Source: Bog-473 sp035534235
GTDB taxonomy: Bacteria; Actinomycetota; Acidimicrobiia; Acidimicrobiales; RAAP-2
Assembly (NCBI GenBank): GCA_035534235.1
Contig: DATLSH010000035.1
Location: 1 to 64,000, forward strand
Reading direction: 5' to 3'
Length of the DNA stretch: 64,000 nt
Shown here piece after piece: positions 1-7,610 of the stretch (its first letter is position 1; the number at the start of each line of letters is the position of its first letter). The notes beneath the pieces are model-generated. The model was not told the origin of the DNA, did not search any database, and saw only the letters and a program-made list of their open reading frames with translations. A program made the position numbers and the translations under genes.

Positions 1-102
1 GCCTGGAACGAAAACCCCAAGCCGTTCGTCTGGCACAAGAGCGCCGAGGACATCCTCGAACGGCTCGCCGGTTACTGCACCGCTATCAGTGCTGGAGCCT
101 GA
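1..102 (+). mobile_element. IS630-family transposase, C-terminal end (cut by window edge)
   Basis: Frame 1 is open from the first base to a TGA at 100-102 and encodes 33 residues. They contain WNENPKPFVWHKSAEDIL, which closely resembles the conserved end of IS630/Tc1-type transposases (a WN..PKPFVW.K.A..IL pattern). The upstream DDE catalytic part lies outside the window, so I cannot tell whether the element is intact. No terminal inverted repeat or TA duplication is obvious in the following bases. The neighbouring methyltransferase lacks its normal N-terminus, which fits past rearrangement here. Confidence 0.6.
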
Positions 103-110
103 TGCGATTT

Positions 111-764
111 TCATGGCCCTTCAGCCTGCCAGGACACTAGGGCAGGGCGCGAGTACACAACATTGAATGACAGTGGTCGCCGGTGTATGACCCTCAGCCT
201 CGCCGCAGGTGATTCTGAAGCATGCTGCTGACCCGGTTCTTTCGATTCGCTGGCGGGCGGGTTGGTAGGGCAAAGGCGGAAGTAGGGCACGCGTCGCCCG
301 GACATGCGCTCGTACTTGGGCACAACCGGCCAAAGTTCCACTGCGTGAGCACGGGCCCTGTCATAGGCATCGGCGTCGAGCTCTTCGGCGTGGACGGGCA
401 CTCTGCGGCGCTTCACAATCACCGCCGCGGCGGGGTTGGCGCGCAGGTTCGCCACCCAGTCGGGAATCGTGGTCATGCCCGCTGCCCCCCCACCCACGTA
501 GTGGTAGCCGTCGTCCCCTATCCAATAGGCGACGGGTGTGGATCGGTGTCGCCCTGTGCGGCGACCGGTGGTCTCAATCACCAAGATCTTGGTTCGTCGC
601 AGCACCGTCATCCCGCTGATCCCGAATCGCCGGAGCTGGGAGGCTTCGAGACGGTTACCGACACGCCACAACGGGCGGGTCCGATCCGCCCAGTTCCTCC
701 GGGGCAGGTCGTTATCCACCCGAACATGATGGTCCCGCGTGCTGCGCAGCGGCGACTCCTGCAA
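111..764 (-). CDS. nitroreductase/deazaflavin (F420)-dependent oxidoreductase family protein
   Basis: The core (about residues 35-165) matches the Ddn-like family that binds deazaflavin F420 in a split beta-barrel: ETTGRRTGRHRSTPV, then a DGYHYVGG strand, IPDWVANLRANP, and a closing RRVPYFRL. Family members are usually about 140-160 residues and reduce quinones, nitro compounds or similar acceptors; the substrate here is unknown. The C-terminal 45 residues after FRL have no family resemblance and may be read-through into rearranged DNA next to the transposase fragment. The start is uncertain: the longest frame begins with TTG at 764 and overlaps the divergent methyltransferase frame, so a GTG or ATG farther in may be used. 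Confidence 0.6.
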   Translation of the reverse strand: MQESPLRSTRDHHVRVDNDLPRRNWADRTRPLWRVGNRLEASQLRRFGISGMTVLRRTKILVIETTGRRTGRHRSTPVAYWIGDDGYHYVGGGAAGMTTIPDWVANLRANPAAAVIVKRRRVPVHAEELDADAYDRARAHAVELWPVVPKYERMSGRRVPYFRLCPTNPPASESKEPGQQHASESPAARLRVIHRRPLSFNVVYSRPALVSWQAEGP

Positions 765-1500
765 CCATGAGGTGCGGCCTGACTACCCCGATGCAGTCAT
801 CGACGCGATCGTCGCCTGCGGGCAGTTGCCGGCACGACCACGTGTGCTCGAGCTCGGCGTGGGATCCGGCCAAGCCACCGCGCAGATGGTCGAGGCCGGC
901 TGGGACGTCGTGGGTGTCGAGCCTGGTCCTGAGCTCGCCGCCATCGCCCGCGCCCGGCTTGCCCGGTTCAAGGGCCCGAGCGTCTCGATCTCGACGTTCG
1001 AAGCGATCGAGCTCCCCGACAGTTCGTTCGATGTCGTCGCGTCGGCCACCGCCTGGCACTGGGTCGACCCTTCCGTCGGCTACCACAAAGCGGCCCGCGT
1101 GCTTCGACAAGAGGGGACAGTCGCGCTCTGGTGGAACGCACATGTGCCCGATACCCGTGACCCACGTTGGATCCCGGTCCGACGGGTGTACGAGCTGGCC
1201 GCTCCCGAGCTTGACGTGCTGCCTCGGCTCACCCCGGATCGTCCTGACTACGACCCAGCCGCTGAGCTTCATGCCTCCGGCCGGTTCCGCGATGTCGTCC
1301 AACACGTCTTCGCCTTCTCGGTGACCTACACCGCCGAGGGCTTCTTGTCCTTGCTCGACACGTATGCCAGCCACCGGCACCTCGACGCTGACCGTCGTCG
1401 CGACCTCTATGACCGGCTGGCGGAGGCAGTCGGAAACGAGCTGGGCGGGTCCATCACCAAGCCCTACGAGGCCGTGCTCGTTCTCGGAAGACCGGCGTAA
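739..1500 (+). CDS. class I SAM-dependent methyltransferase, N-terminus apparently replaced
   Basis: The Rossmann motif I VLELGVGSGQATAQM, the GVEPGPEL acidic loop, the DVVASATAWHWVDP segment and the downstream helical region are those of actinobacterial class I methyltransferases. Family members normally begin with about 15-20 residues (F..AA..YD.VRPDYP) before the part that starts here at VRPDYPDAVIDAI. The frame instead opens with an unrelated MLRSGDSCNHE stretch from a GTG at 739, without a clear ribosome-binding site. I read this as a 5'-truncated gene whose junction lies near 765, possibly still expressed, possibly a pseudogene. The substrate is unknown. Confidence 0.6.
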   Translation: MLRSGDSCNHEVRPDYPDAVIDAIVACGQLPARPRVLELGVGSGQATAQMVEAGWDVVGVEPGPELAAIARARLARFKGPSVSISTFEAIELPDSSFDVVASATAWHWVDPSVGYHKAARVLRQEGTVALWWNAHVPDTRDPRWIPVRRVYELAAPELDVLPRLTPDRPDYDPAAELHASGRFRDVVQHVFAFSVTYTAEGFLSLLDTYASHRHLDADRRRDLYDRLAEAVGNELGGSITKPYEAVLVLGRPA

Positions 1501-1726
1501 CGAGCGCGGCCCCGCCGCACGCTCGAGTTCGTCGGCACAGGACGGTCTCCGAGGAGCGCCCGATTCTTCGATCTGTCCGTCACCGTCGGGACGCGGCCTG
1601 CCGATCGCGGGCCTCACGAGGGTTCCGGACCCCGGTCATCGACTCGACCCCTCCTCGGCCAGCTCCCCTACCTCGCACCCCGCTCTCGCATGTCGTGTGC
1701 GGGTCCAGGCGCCTTGCGCCGACCCC
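1501..1726. other. 226-bp intergenic stretch
   Basis: This gap lies between the convergent methyltransferase and DUF4395 genes. I see no convincing coding frame, tRNA or strong terminator hairpin in it. Confidence 0.5.
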
Positions 1727-2254
1727 TCAGGCGGTGCCCGATGTGGCCCAGATGTTGTTGCAGCGCTCGCACACCTCTTCGGGGACGATCCCGGCCCGCA
1801 TGAGGATTGCGAATGTCTTGCAACCGAGGCAGTAGCCCAACGCCGATTCCAGGAACGCTGCGCCGGCCAGCATCCCCAGCACGATCTGCGCGGCACCCCA
1901 GTAGCCGAGCCCGGTCAGGAGCAACGCGGCGACCGAGAAGGTGACGCCCACCCCCTGGGCGAACCGCTTGGGCGGACCGGCCACCGGTCGCGGTGCGATG
2001 GGGAGGCGGGGCGTGACGACCCGGGTCACGAATTGACCGAGCGGGCTCAACGACGGCCCGGTAAGCACGCGGGCAATGAAGCCATAGGCGATCACGACGG
2101 TGGCCCAACGGAGGTCGAACACGATGGTGCACAGGGCCATCACGATGACGCCCCCGGCCACCAGGCGGGCCGACACTTCGTTCACCGGATTGGGGAACGA
2201 GAACAGTGAGCGGAGGGTGCCCCGTGTGGTCGATTCCCTGTCGGTGAGGCTCAT
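1727..2254 (-). CDS. DUF4395 domain membrane protein
   Basis: The opening FPNPVNEVSARLVAGGVI is the DUF4395 signature. Hydrophobic helices fall at about residues 32-45, 50-62, 103-117 and 121-136. Two Cys pairs, C142xxC145 and C162xxC165, flank the last helix and could bind metal or form redox disulfides. In other actinobacteria such genes often sit beside thioredoxin-like genes; none is present here. The ATG at 2254 is supported by an AAGGAG-like sequence just upstream. An inverted repeat 44 bases upstream (2298-2314) is a candidate operator. The function of the family is not established. Confidence 0.8.
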   Translation of the reverse strand: MSLTDRESTTRGTLRSLFSFPNPVNEVSARLVAGGVIVMALCTIVFDLRWATVVIAYGFIARVLTGPSLSPLGQFVTRVVTPRLPIAPRPVAGPPKRFAQGVGVTFSVAALLLTGLGYWGAAQIVLGMLAGAAFLESALGYCLGCKTFAILMRAGIVPEEVCERCNNIWATSGTA

Positions 2255-2297
2255 CTCCGTGCTCCTTGATCTGCTGCGCAGCGCCTACCCCATAACC

Positions 2298-2314
2298 ATG
2301 ACCATTTTAGTCAT
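2298..2314. promoter_or_regulatory. inverted repeat ATGAC-N7-GTCAT upstream of the DUF4395 gene
   Basis: Perfect 5-bp arms separated by seven AT-rich bases, unusual in this GC-rich DNA, lie in the promoter region of the minus-strand DUF4395 gene. On the minus strand the core reads GACTAAAATGGTC, which resembles the GACT-AT-rich-AGTC sites bound by Rrf2/IscR-type regulators. No such regulator is encoded nearby, so the assignment is a guess. Confidence 0.4.
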
Positions 2315-2326
2315 CTATTGACGGAA

Positions 2327-2360
2327 CCGTGCCAGGCTCCACATCCGGTGCCTGGCACGG
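2327..2360 (-). terminator. strong hairpin downstream of the lipoprotein gene
   Basis: Arms 2327-2337 and 2350-2360 form a perfect 11-bp inverted repeat (CCGTGCCAGGC / GCCTGGCACGG) with a 12-base loop. It starts 16 bases past the stop codon of the minus-strand lipoprotein gene and ends before the DUF4395 promoter region. It has no U-tract, as is common in high-GC actinobacteria. Confidence 0.65.
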
Positions 2361-2375
2361 GGCGTCTCCGTTGGG

Positions 2376-3383
2376 TCACCCCTCGTCGATGAGCACAGCC
2401 GAGGGATGGCCTCCGACCGCGATGGGGTGACCCACCACTCCCGATGGCACGTCTACCGGCACCAGGTCGCCCGCCTGGAGCGCCACCCAGGCTGTCGTAC
2501 CTCCCGCGCCGAGCGCCACGGCCTGCGCCACATCGGGCAGTTGGATGGGCGTCCCCACCACCAGGCCGGCCACGGTCAGCGGCACGATGCTGGCTCCGCC
2601 CGAGATGTACGCCGTGGCCCCGGACGGCGCCACGGCGATGCCGGTCGGATCGACCGGCAGAGCCACCGGGGGACCGGACTGGAGCGTCGCCGTGACGATC
2701 GGCGTCAGGGTGTGGTCACCGAAATTCCCCACCAGTGCCACCCCGGACGCTATGGCGATCGCCTGGGGGCTCGGCCCCACCGCTATGGGGGTGCCGGCCT
2801 GCAGGGTCCGCACGGTGATCGGCGTCACCTGGTCGCTCCCGAAATCGACCACCAGCGCCGTCGCCGCGCCGGAGGAGTCCAGGGCGACCGCGATGGCCAC
2901 CGGATGCGAACCCACCGGGATGGCCGGGCCGGCACGCCAGGTGCCGAGATCGACGGGGGTGACCGAGTCGGAGGCGAGGTTGGCCACCAGTGCGATGCCC
3001 GCGCCACCCGAACCACCCGGGGCGACCGCCACCGCATCGGGCTCCACCCCCACCCCGACCGAGCGCTCGACGGCACGGTTCGCCGGGTTGATCTCGTGCA
3101 GGGTGTCGTCCCCCTGGGTGACCACGAGGAGCCCGGTGCCGCCCTTGGTGAAGGCCATGGCAGAGGGCAGGCTGCCGACACTCACCTTGGCCTCCGCCTT
3201 CCGCGTGCGCAGGTCGACCGGGGTCAGGACGGTTCCGGGCAGGGTCACCGAAGCGTCCGTGGCCACCCAGGCCACCCTTCCCGCCGCTGACCCGGAGCCG
3301 TCGACCGGTCCGGAACAGGCGGGGAGGAGCAGCGCGCACACCGCCAGGACAGGCAGCGCGGCGCCGAGCGGCGTCCTTCCCAT
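2376..3383 (-). CDS. secreted lipoprotein with YVTN-type beta-propeller repeats
   Basis: The N-terminus (MGRTPLGAALPVLAVCALLL, then PAC) is a lipoprotein signal with Cys as the first mature residue. The rest is seven or so repeats of about 40-45 residues of the form G..P.aiAvap.g..alVaN...d.vtPvd..tl..g.pi.vG, as in YncE/YVTN seven-bladed propellers. Such proteins are extracytoplasmic binding scaffolds; the ligand cannot be told. The ATG at 3383 is preferred over one 21 bases upstream because that one would overlap the preceding gene. It is probably co-transcribed with the class V aminotransferase gene 7 bases upstream and ends at the hairpin 2327-2360. Confidence 0.75.
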   Translation of the reverse strand: MGRTPLGAALPVLAVCALLLPACSGPVDGSGSAAGRVAWVATDASVTLPGTVLTPVDLRTRKAEAKVSVGSLPSAMAFTKGGTGLLVVTQGDDTLHEINPANRAVERSVGVGVEPDAVAVAPGGSGGAGIALVANLASDSVTPVDLGTWRAGPAIPVGSHPVAIAVALDSSGAATALVVDFGSDQVTPITVRTLQAGTPIAVGPSPQAIAIASGVALVGNFGDHTLTPIVTATLQSGPPVALPVDPTGIAVAPSGATAYISGGASIVPLTVAGLVVGTPIQLPDVAQAVALGAGGTTAWVALQAGDLVPVDVPSGVVGHPIAVGGHPSAVLIDEG

Positions 3384-3390
3384 CAGGGGA

Positions 3391-4785
3391 CTACCCCCGC
3401 GCACAGGCCGACCCGCCGGGACGGTCGCCCAGGGCCCAACCCTGCGCCTCTCCCTGGGGCCAGTAGTCGCCGGTCACGGCGTCCTGCTCGTAGGGCACCG
3501 GGGCAGGGATTCCCGCCGCCAATGCGCCGAGGGCGCTCAGCAGTGCCTCCACGTCCTCGCTCGACGTCCCCAGCCCGCAACTGGCCCGCACGGCGCCCGG
3601 TATGCCGCTGCGGTCACCCCGCTGGACGGCGGCCCGGGCCTCGGCCACCCCCGCCTTGTCCACCCCGAGGAGGCGCAGGAGGTAGGGGTGCGCGCAGAAG
3701 CATCCGTGCCGCACCCCGATACCGAACTCGGCGCTGAGCCGGGCCGCCACCAGGGCGTGGTGCATCCCCTCCACCGTGAAGGTCGCCACGGCCAGAGAGT
3801 CGGCGTCCGCCCCGACGCCCGGTCCGAGCACCCGCACGCCCGGGGTGGCCCGCAATCCGGCCCGCAAGCGGGCCGACAGTGCCGCTTCATGGGCACCGAT
3901 GACCTCCCAGCCGATGCGGTCCAGCTCGTCCATGGCTGCGCCGAAGGCCACCGCGCCGATGACGTTGGGGGACCCCGCTTCCTCCCGATCGGGGGGCTCG
4001 GTCCAGATGACCTCGTCCAGGTCGACCAGGTCGACCGCGCCCCCGCCGGCCAGGAAAGGATCGCCGGTGGCGAATGCCCGCCGGGGACCGATCAGCGCAC
4101 CGGCGCCGAAGGGGGCGTACATCTTGTGACCGCTGAAGGCCAGGAAGTCGGGACCGCCCGGCAGGGGACGGTGGGGGGCCAGCTGTGCGGCATCGAGGAG
4201 GACGGGGATGCCGCGGGCGTGCGCTTCGGCGCAGATCTCCTCCACCGGCGGGAGCCATCCCGTCACATTGGAGGCTCCGGTCATGGCCAGGAGCGCCGGG
4301 GTCTGCCCGTGGTCGAGGACCGCCACCACGTCCTCGACTCCGAAGGTGCCGTCGGTTCCGCATTCGACCCATCGGCGCTGAGCCACCCGGGCCCACGGCA
4401 GCAGGTTGGCGTGGTGCTCCACCACGGTGGTGGCCACCACATCATCGGGTGCCAGGCGGAGACGGTAGGCCAGGTGGTTGATGGCCTCGGTGGTGTTGCG
4501 GACGATGACCACCACGTGGTCGCCGTCTTCGGGTCGTCGGGTGAAGCGGTGGGCGCTGGCCCGGGCCTCTTCGTAGGCCGCGGTGGCTCGCCGGGACTTG
4601 TACCCCGCACCCCGGTGCACGCTCGAGTACCAGGGGAGGAACTTGCCGACCCTGTCCGCCACCACCTGCAGCGCCGGGGTGGACGCGGCGCAATCGAGGT
4701 CCCGGTACGGGCGGTCGGTGCCGTCCAGGCAGGGCACCAGCATGCCGGCGCCCACCAGCGGCGCCCGGGGGGGTTTGGTGGTCAC
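3391..4785 (-). CDS. class V aminotransferase-fold PLP enzyme (cysteine desulfurase-like)
   Basis: The 464-residue protein has the fold type I features of the SufS/NifS group: VEHHANLLPW (His124 stacks on the cofactor in relatives), Asp198 in VLLDAAQ, and the Schiff-base lysine Lys221 in FSGHKMYAPFGAG. A late RHGCFCAHPY segment aligns with the SufS active-site region and carries Cys residues. It is longer than SufS (about 410) and has a C-terminal extension rich in Gly and Pro. No SufBCD, IscU or other Fe-S assembly gene lies nearby, so a general sulfur-transfer or C-S/C-N lyase role is as likely as Fe-S cluster assembly. Confidence 0.75.
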   Translation of the reverse strand: MTTKPPRAPLVGAGMLVPCLDGTDRPYRDLDCAASTPALQVVADRVGKFLPWYSSVHRGAGYKSRRATAAYEEARASAHRFTRRPEDGDHVVVIVRNTTEAINHLAYRLRLAPDDVVATTVVEHHANLLPWARVAQRRWVECGTDGTFGVEDVVAVLDHGQTPALLAMTGASNVTGWLPPVEEICAEAHARGIPVLLDAAQLAPHRPLPGGPDFLAFSGHKMYAPFGAGALIGPRRAFATGDPFLAGGGAVDLVDLDEVIWTEPPDREEAGSPNVIGAVAFGAAMDELDRIGWEVIGAHEAALSARLRAGLRATPGVRVLGPGVGADADSLAVATFTVEGMHHALVAARLSAEFGIGVRHGCFCAHPYLLRLLGVDKAGVAEARAAVQRGDRSGIPGAVRASCGLGTSSEDVEALLSALGALAAGIPAPVPYEQDAVTGDYWPQGEAQGWALGDRPGGSACARG

Positions 4786-4829
4786 GCCGTCACACTACGG
4801 AGCGCCGGGCGGCTCGCGGTACCGTTGGC

Positions 4830-5054
4830 GTGGTGGAAGACCGTTATGAATTCGATCTGTCCCGGTCGGACCGGGTCCTGGGCGACGTCGAGCGGGCCCT
4901 GGAGCGCCTCAGTGACGGCTCTTACGGGTCGTGTGAGGCCTGCGGCGCCCTCATTCTGGCGGCCGATCTCGAAGCCGATCCGACCCGCCGGGCCTGTGAG
5001 CAGCACCTCAATCTGGAGCCGGCGCACCCGGCCGGAATCCCACCGGCCGGCTGA
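4830..5054 (+). CDS. small DksA/TraR-like zinc-finger protein
   Basis: This 74-residue protein has an acidic helical start, then RLSDGSYGSCEACGALIL and a final RRACEQHL. The spacing matches the C4 finger at the end of DksA/TraR proteins, which insert into the RNA polymerase secondary channel, but the fourth ligand is His instead of Cys (C..C...C..H). The long coiled-coil hairpin of full DksA is absent. A -10-like TACCGT at 4820-4825 sits four bases before GTG 4830 and seven before GTG 4833, so the transcript may be leaderless and the second GTG could be the real start. Confidence 0.7.
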   Translation: MVEDRYEFDLSRSDRVLGDVERALERLSDGSYGSCEACGALILAADLEADPTRRACEQHLNLEPAHPAGIPPAG

Positions 5055-5064
5055 GGGCGCCCAG

Positions 5065-5673
5065 CTACAAGCTCAGGCCCTTGGCCGCATCGAAGCGGGC
5101 CGACACATCAGCCCAATTGACGATGTTCCACAGGGCGCTGAAGAAGTCGGCCTTCACGTTCTTGTACTGCAGGTAGAAGGCGTGCTCCCAGGCGTCAAAG
5201 ACCAGGAGGGGGACCGACCCGTTGCCGACGTTGCCCTGGTGGTCATAGATCTGCTCAATGATCAGACGACCCCCCAGAGGCTCGTAGGCCAGGGCGCCCC
5301 ACCCCGACCCCTGAATGGTGGATGTGGCCTGGGTCAGGTGAGCCTTGAACTTGTCGAAGGACCCGAAGTGCTCGTCAATGGCCGAGCCGAGTGATCCATC
5401 GGGCCTGTCGCCACCGTCCGGGTTCAGGTTCTTCCAGAAGATCGAGTGCAGCACGTGGCCCGAGATGTGGAAGGCCAATGTCTTCTCGAGCCCGACCACC
5501 GCGGCGAAGTCGTCCTTGTCGCGGGCACCGGCCAGCTTCTCCAGCGTCGTGTTGGCGCCGGTCACATAGGCGGCGTGGTGCTTGTCATGGTGGAGCTCCA
5601 TGATCTGACCCGAGACATGGGGCTCCAAAGCGGCGTAGTCGTAGGGAAGGTCAGGAAGGCTGTAGTCGGCCAT
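5065..5673 (-). CDS. sodA: superoxide dismutase, Fe/Mn type
   Basis: Superoxide dismutase converts superoxide to oxygen and hydrogen peroxide. Length (202 residues) and motifs are standard: MELHHDKHHAAYV at the N-terminus, HSIFW, and the signature DAWEHAFYLQY. Metal ligands should be His28, His76, Asp160 and His164. The IYDHQGN segment resembles mycobacterial iron SOD, so the preferred metal (Fe or Mn) cannot be fixed by eye. The ATG at 5673 has a good GAGGAGA ribosome-binding site nine bases upstream. It ends 10 bases from the convergent DksA-like gene and is divergent from the XRE regulator. Confidence 0.95.
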   Translation of the reverse strand: MADYSLPDLPYDYAALEPHVSGQIMELHHDKHHAAYVTGANTTLEKLAGARDKDDFAAVVGLEKTLAFHISGHVLHSIFWKNLNPDGGDRPDGSLGSAIDEHFGSFDKFKAHLTQATSTIQGSGWGALAYEPLGGRLIIEQIYDHQGNVGNGSVPLLVFDAWEHAFYLQYKNVKADFFSALWNIVNWADVSARFDAAKGLSL

Positions 5674-5774
5674 TTCGATGCGGTCTCCTCATTGCGTGGA
5701 CGGTCGTGGTCGACCATACCCGAACGAAGTGGCGCCCGACCCGAACCGGGCCGCTCGACCCGAATTGACCGGAC

Positions 5775-5791
5775 GCAAGCACTACGCTTGC
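5775..5791 (+). promoter_or_regulatory. palindrome over the -10 region of the XRE regulator gene
   Basis: GCAAGC-ACTAC-GCTTGC is a perfect inverted repeat with 6-bp arms. It covers a -10-like TACGCT (5783-5788) that lies seven bases before the GTG start of the downstream HTH gene, so a protein bound here would block transcription. Autoregulation by the HTH protein is the simplest inference. Confidence 0.45.
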
Positions 5792-5795
5792 AGGA

Positions 5796-6248
5796 GTGAG
5801 CGCGGACCCCAAGGATCGCTGGCGTGATCTCGGCTCGTTCATCCGCGAACAGCGAGGCACGGCCCGGCTCTCCCTGCGTCGGCTGTCCGAACTCGCCGGC
5901 ATCTCCAACCCCTACCTGAGCCAAATTGAGCGTGGGCTCCGGCGCCCCACGGCCGAGATCCACCAGCAGATCGCCAAGGCGCTGCGCATCTCCGCCGAGA
6001 CCCTGTATGTGCAGGCAGGGATCCTCGATGCCCCTGACGGCACCTCGGACCTGACCAGGCTCATCCTGGCCGATCAGACCATCAGTGAGGAGCAGAAGCA
6101 GGCGCTGATCCGCATCTACCTCTCGTTCCGCCGCGACTACGACGACGAGCACGGGACCCCGACCGCCGACGTGTCCTCCTCCATCCTCTCGGCCGAGGCC
6201 GGCCTAGCTCCGGTGCCGCAGCCGGCCGAGCCCGTCGCCCCTGCCTGA
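5796..6248 (+). CDS. XRE-family helix-turn-helix transcriptional regulator
   Basis: Residues about 10-68 form an XRE/lambda-Cro HTH: LGSFIREQR, LSLRRLSELAGISNPYLSQIE (the helix-turn-helix itself) and the RRPTAEIHQQIAKALRISAETLY second half. The C-terminus continues with a DLTRLILAD..ISEEQKQAL helix and a loose Ala/Pro tail. It resembles the small mycobacterial regulators of the Rv0474 type, whose targets are poorly defined. The GTG start directly abuts AGGAG, which is too close for a Shine-Dalgarno, so a leaderless transcript is likely. A palindrome over its promoter suggests autoregulation. Confidence 0.8.
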   Translation: MSADPKDRWRDLGSFIREQRGTARLSLRRLSELAGISNPYLSQIERGLRRPTAEIHQQIAKALRISAETLYVQAGILDAPDGTSDLTRLILADQTISEEQKQALIRIYLSFRRDYDDEHGTPTADVSSSILSAEAGLAPVPQPAEPVAPA

Positions 6249-6320
6249 ATCCCGTCCCCGGAGGGCCCCGGTGGCGGCCCGGGTCGGGAAAACGGTGACC
6301 GCCGGTAGGATCTGACCGCC

Positions 6321-7592
6321 ATGCGCAGGCTCGCCGTACTCTCCCTCCACACTTCACCCCTGGCCCAGCCGGGCACCGGGGACGGCGGCGGCATGAACGT
6401 CTATGTGCGCGAGCTCACCGCCGCCCTGGCCCGCTCAGGTGTGTCCTGCGACGTCTTCACCCGCGCCTGGTCGCCCGACCTTGCCCCCGTGGTCGAGGTC
6501 GAGCCCGGCCTGCGGGTCCACCATGTGGCGGCCGGCCCCCTGACCGTGCTCCCCAAGGAAGCGCTGCCCACCGTGGTCGAAGCTTTCACCGAGGGTGTGC
6601 TGGAGCGGATGACCTCACCCAGTCTGTCCGCCCTGCCCTACGACGACGGGGGTCCCTTCACCTCGGTGCACGCCAACTACTGGCTGTCCGGGCTGTCCGG
6701 CCACGTGATCAAGCATGAACTCAACCTGCCGCTGGTCTGCACCTTCCACACTCTCGACCGGGTCAAGGCGGAGGCGATGCCCGAGGAGGTGGAGGCCGAC
6801 ATGCCCCACCGGAGGGCCGAGGCCGAAGCTTCCATCATTGAGTGTTCCGACGCCGTCCTGGCGTCGTGCACCGTGGAGGCCGAGCAGATCGCCTCGCTCT
6901 ACGGGGCCGATCCCGACCGCATCCGGATCGTTCCGCTGGGCGTCGACCACGCCTTCTTCGGGCCCGGGCACCGGCCGCAGGCCCGCCGCGCCCTGGGGCT
7001 CCCCCTCGACGGACGGCTCCTCCTCTTCGTCGGGCGCATCCCACCGCTCAAAGGCGCCGACGCAGCCATAGAGACCCTCTCCCACCTGCGCGCCACGAGC
7101 GACGAGACGTACCGGCTGGTGGTGGTGGGGGGCCCGAGCGGGCCGCACGGCGAGAAGGCGCAGCAGGGCCTCTTCGATCTGGCCGATGCCCACGGGGTCA
7201 GCGAAGGTGTCCACTTCATCGACCCCCAACCGCACGAGCTGCTTTCCTCCTACTACCGGGCGGCCGACGTGAGCATCGTCCCCAGCCGTTCCGAGTCATT
7301 CGGGCTGGTCGCCCTGGAGGCCGCCGCCTGTGGCACACCGGTGGTGGCCTCGGCCGTGGGAGGGCTGACCACGTTGGTCGACCATGGGCGCACCGGTTTC
7401 CTGGTGGACGACCCGACCCCGCAGCACTATGCCGCCGCCGTGCGTCAGATCTTCAGCGAGCCGCTGATGGCTGAGCGCCTCTCCACGGCCTCGGTGCTGC
7501 GGGCCCGACGCTATACCTGGCGGGCCGCCGCCAACGCCTTGCTGGAACTGCACGACGAGATCGGCTCGGGCCGCCTCGTCGAGTGCTCCTGA
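6321..7592 (+). CDS. mshA: MshA-like glycosyltransferase (mycothiol synthesis)
   Basis: MshA joins GlcNAc from UDP-GlcNAc to inositol 3-phosphate, the first committed step to mycothiol, the actinobacterial thiol buffer. The start LSLHTSPLAQPGTGDGGGMN is nearly diagnostic of this group, followed by NVYVRELTAALA, FTRAWSP and a YWLSGLSG segment. The C-terminal GT-B half has VGRIPPLKG and the nucleotide-sugar motif PSRSESFGLVALEAAACGTP. Length (423) is typical. The downstream ybjN-like gene mirrors the mshA-ybjN order in mycobacteria. A TAGGAT box (6306-6311) lies nine bases before the ATG, without a Shine-Dalgarno. Confidence 0.82.
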   Translation: MRRLAVLSLHTSPLAQPGTGDGGGMNVYVRELTAALARSGVSCDVFTRAWSPDLAPVVEVEPGLRVHHVAAGPLTVLPKEALPTVVEAFTEGVLERMTSPSLSALPYDDGGPFTSVHANYWLSGLSGHVIKHELNLPLVCTFHTLDRVKAEAMPEEVEADMPHRRAEAEASIIECSDAVLASCTVEAEQIASLYGADPDRIRIVPLGVDHAFFGPGHRPQARRALGLPLDGRLLLFVGRIPPLKGADAAIETLSHLRATSDETYRLVVVGGPSGPHGEKAQQGLFDLADAHGVSEGVHFIDPQPHELLSSYYRAADVSIVPSRSESFGLVALEAAACGTPVVASAVGGLTTLVDHGRTGFLVDDPTPQHYAAAVRQIFSEPLMAERLSTASVLRARRYTWRAAANALLELHDEIGSGRLVECS

Positions 7593-7610
7593 GCGGGCAC
7601 CGGCGGCCAC

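Noticed and set aside
2545..5394. 949-codon open frame on the plus strand
   Set aside because: Antisense shadow of the lipoprotein, aminotransferase and sod genes produced by high GC; no domain resemblance.
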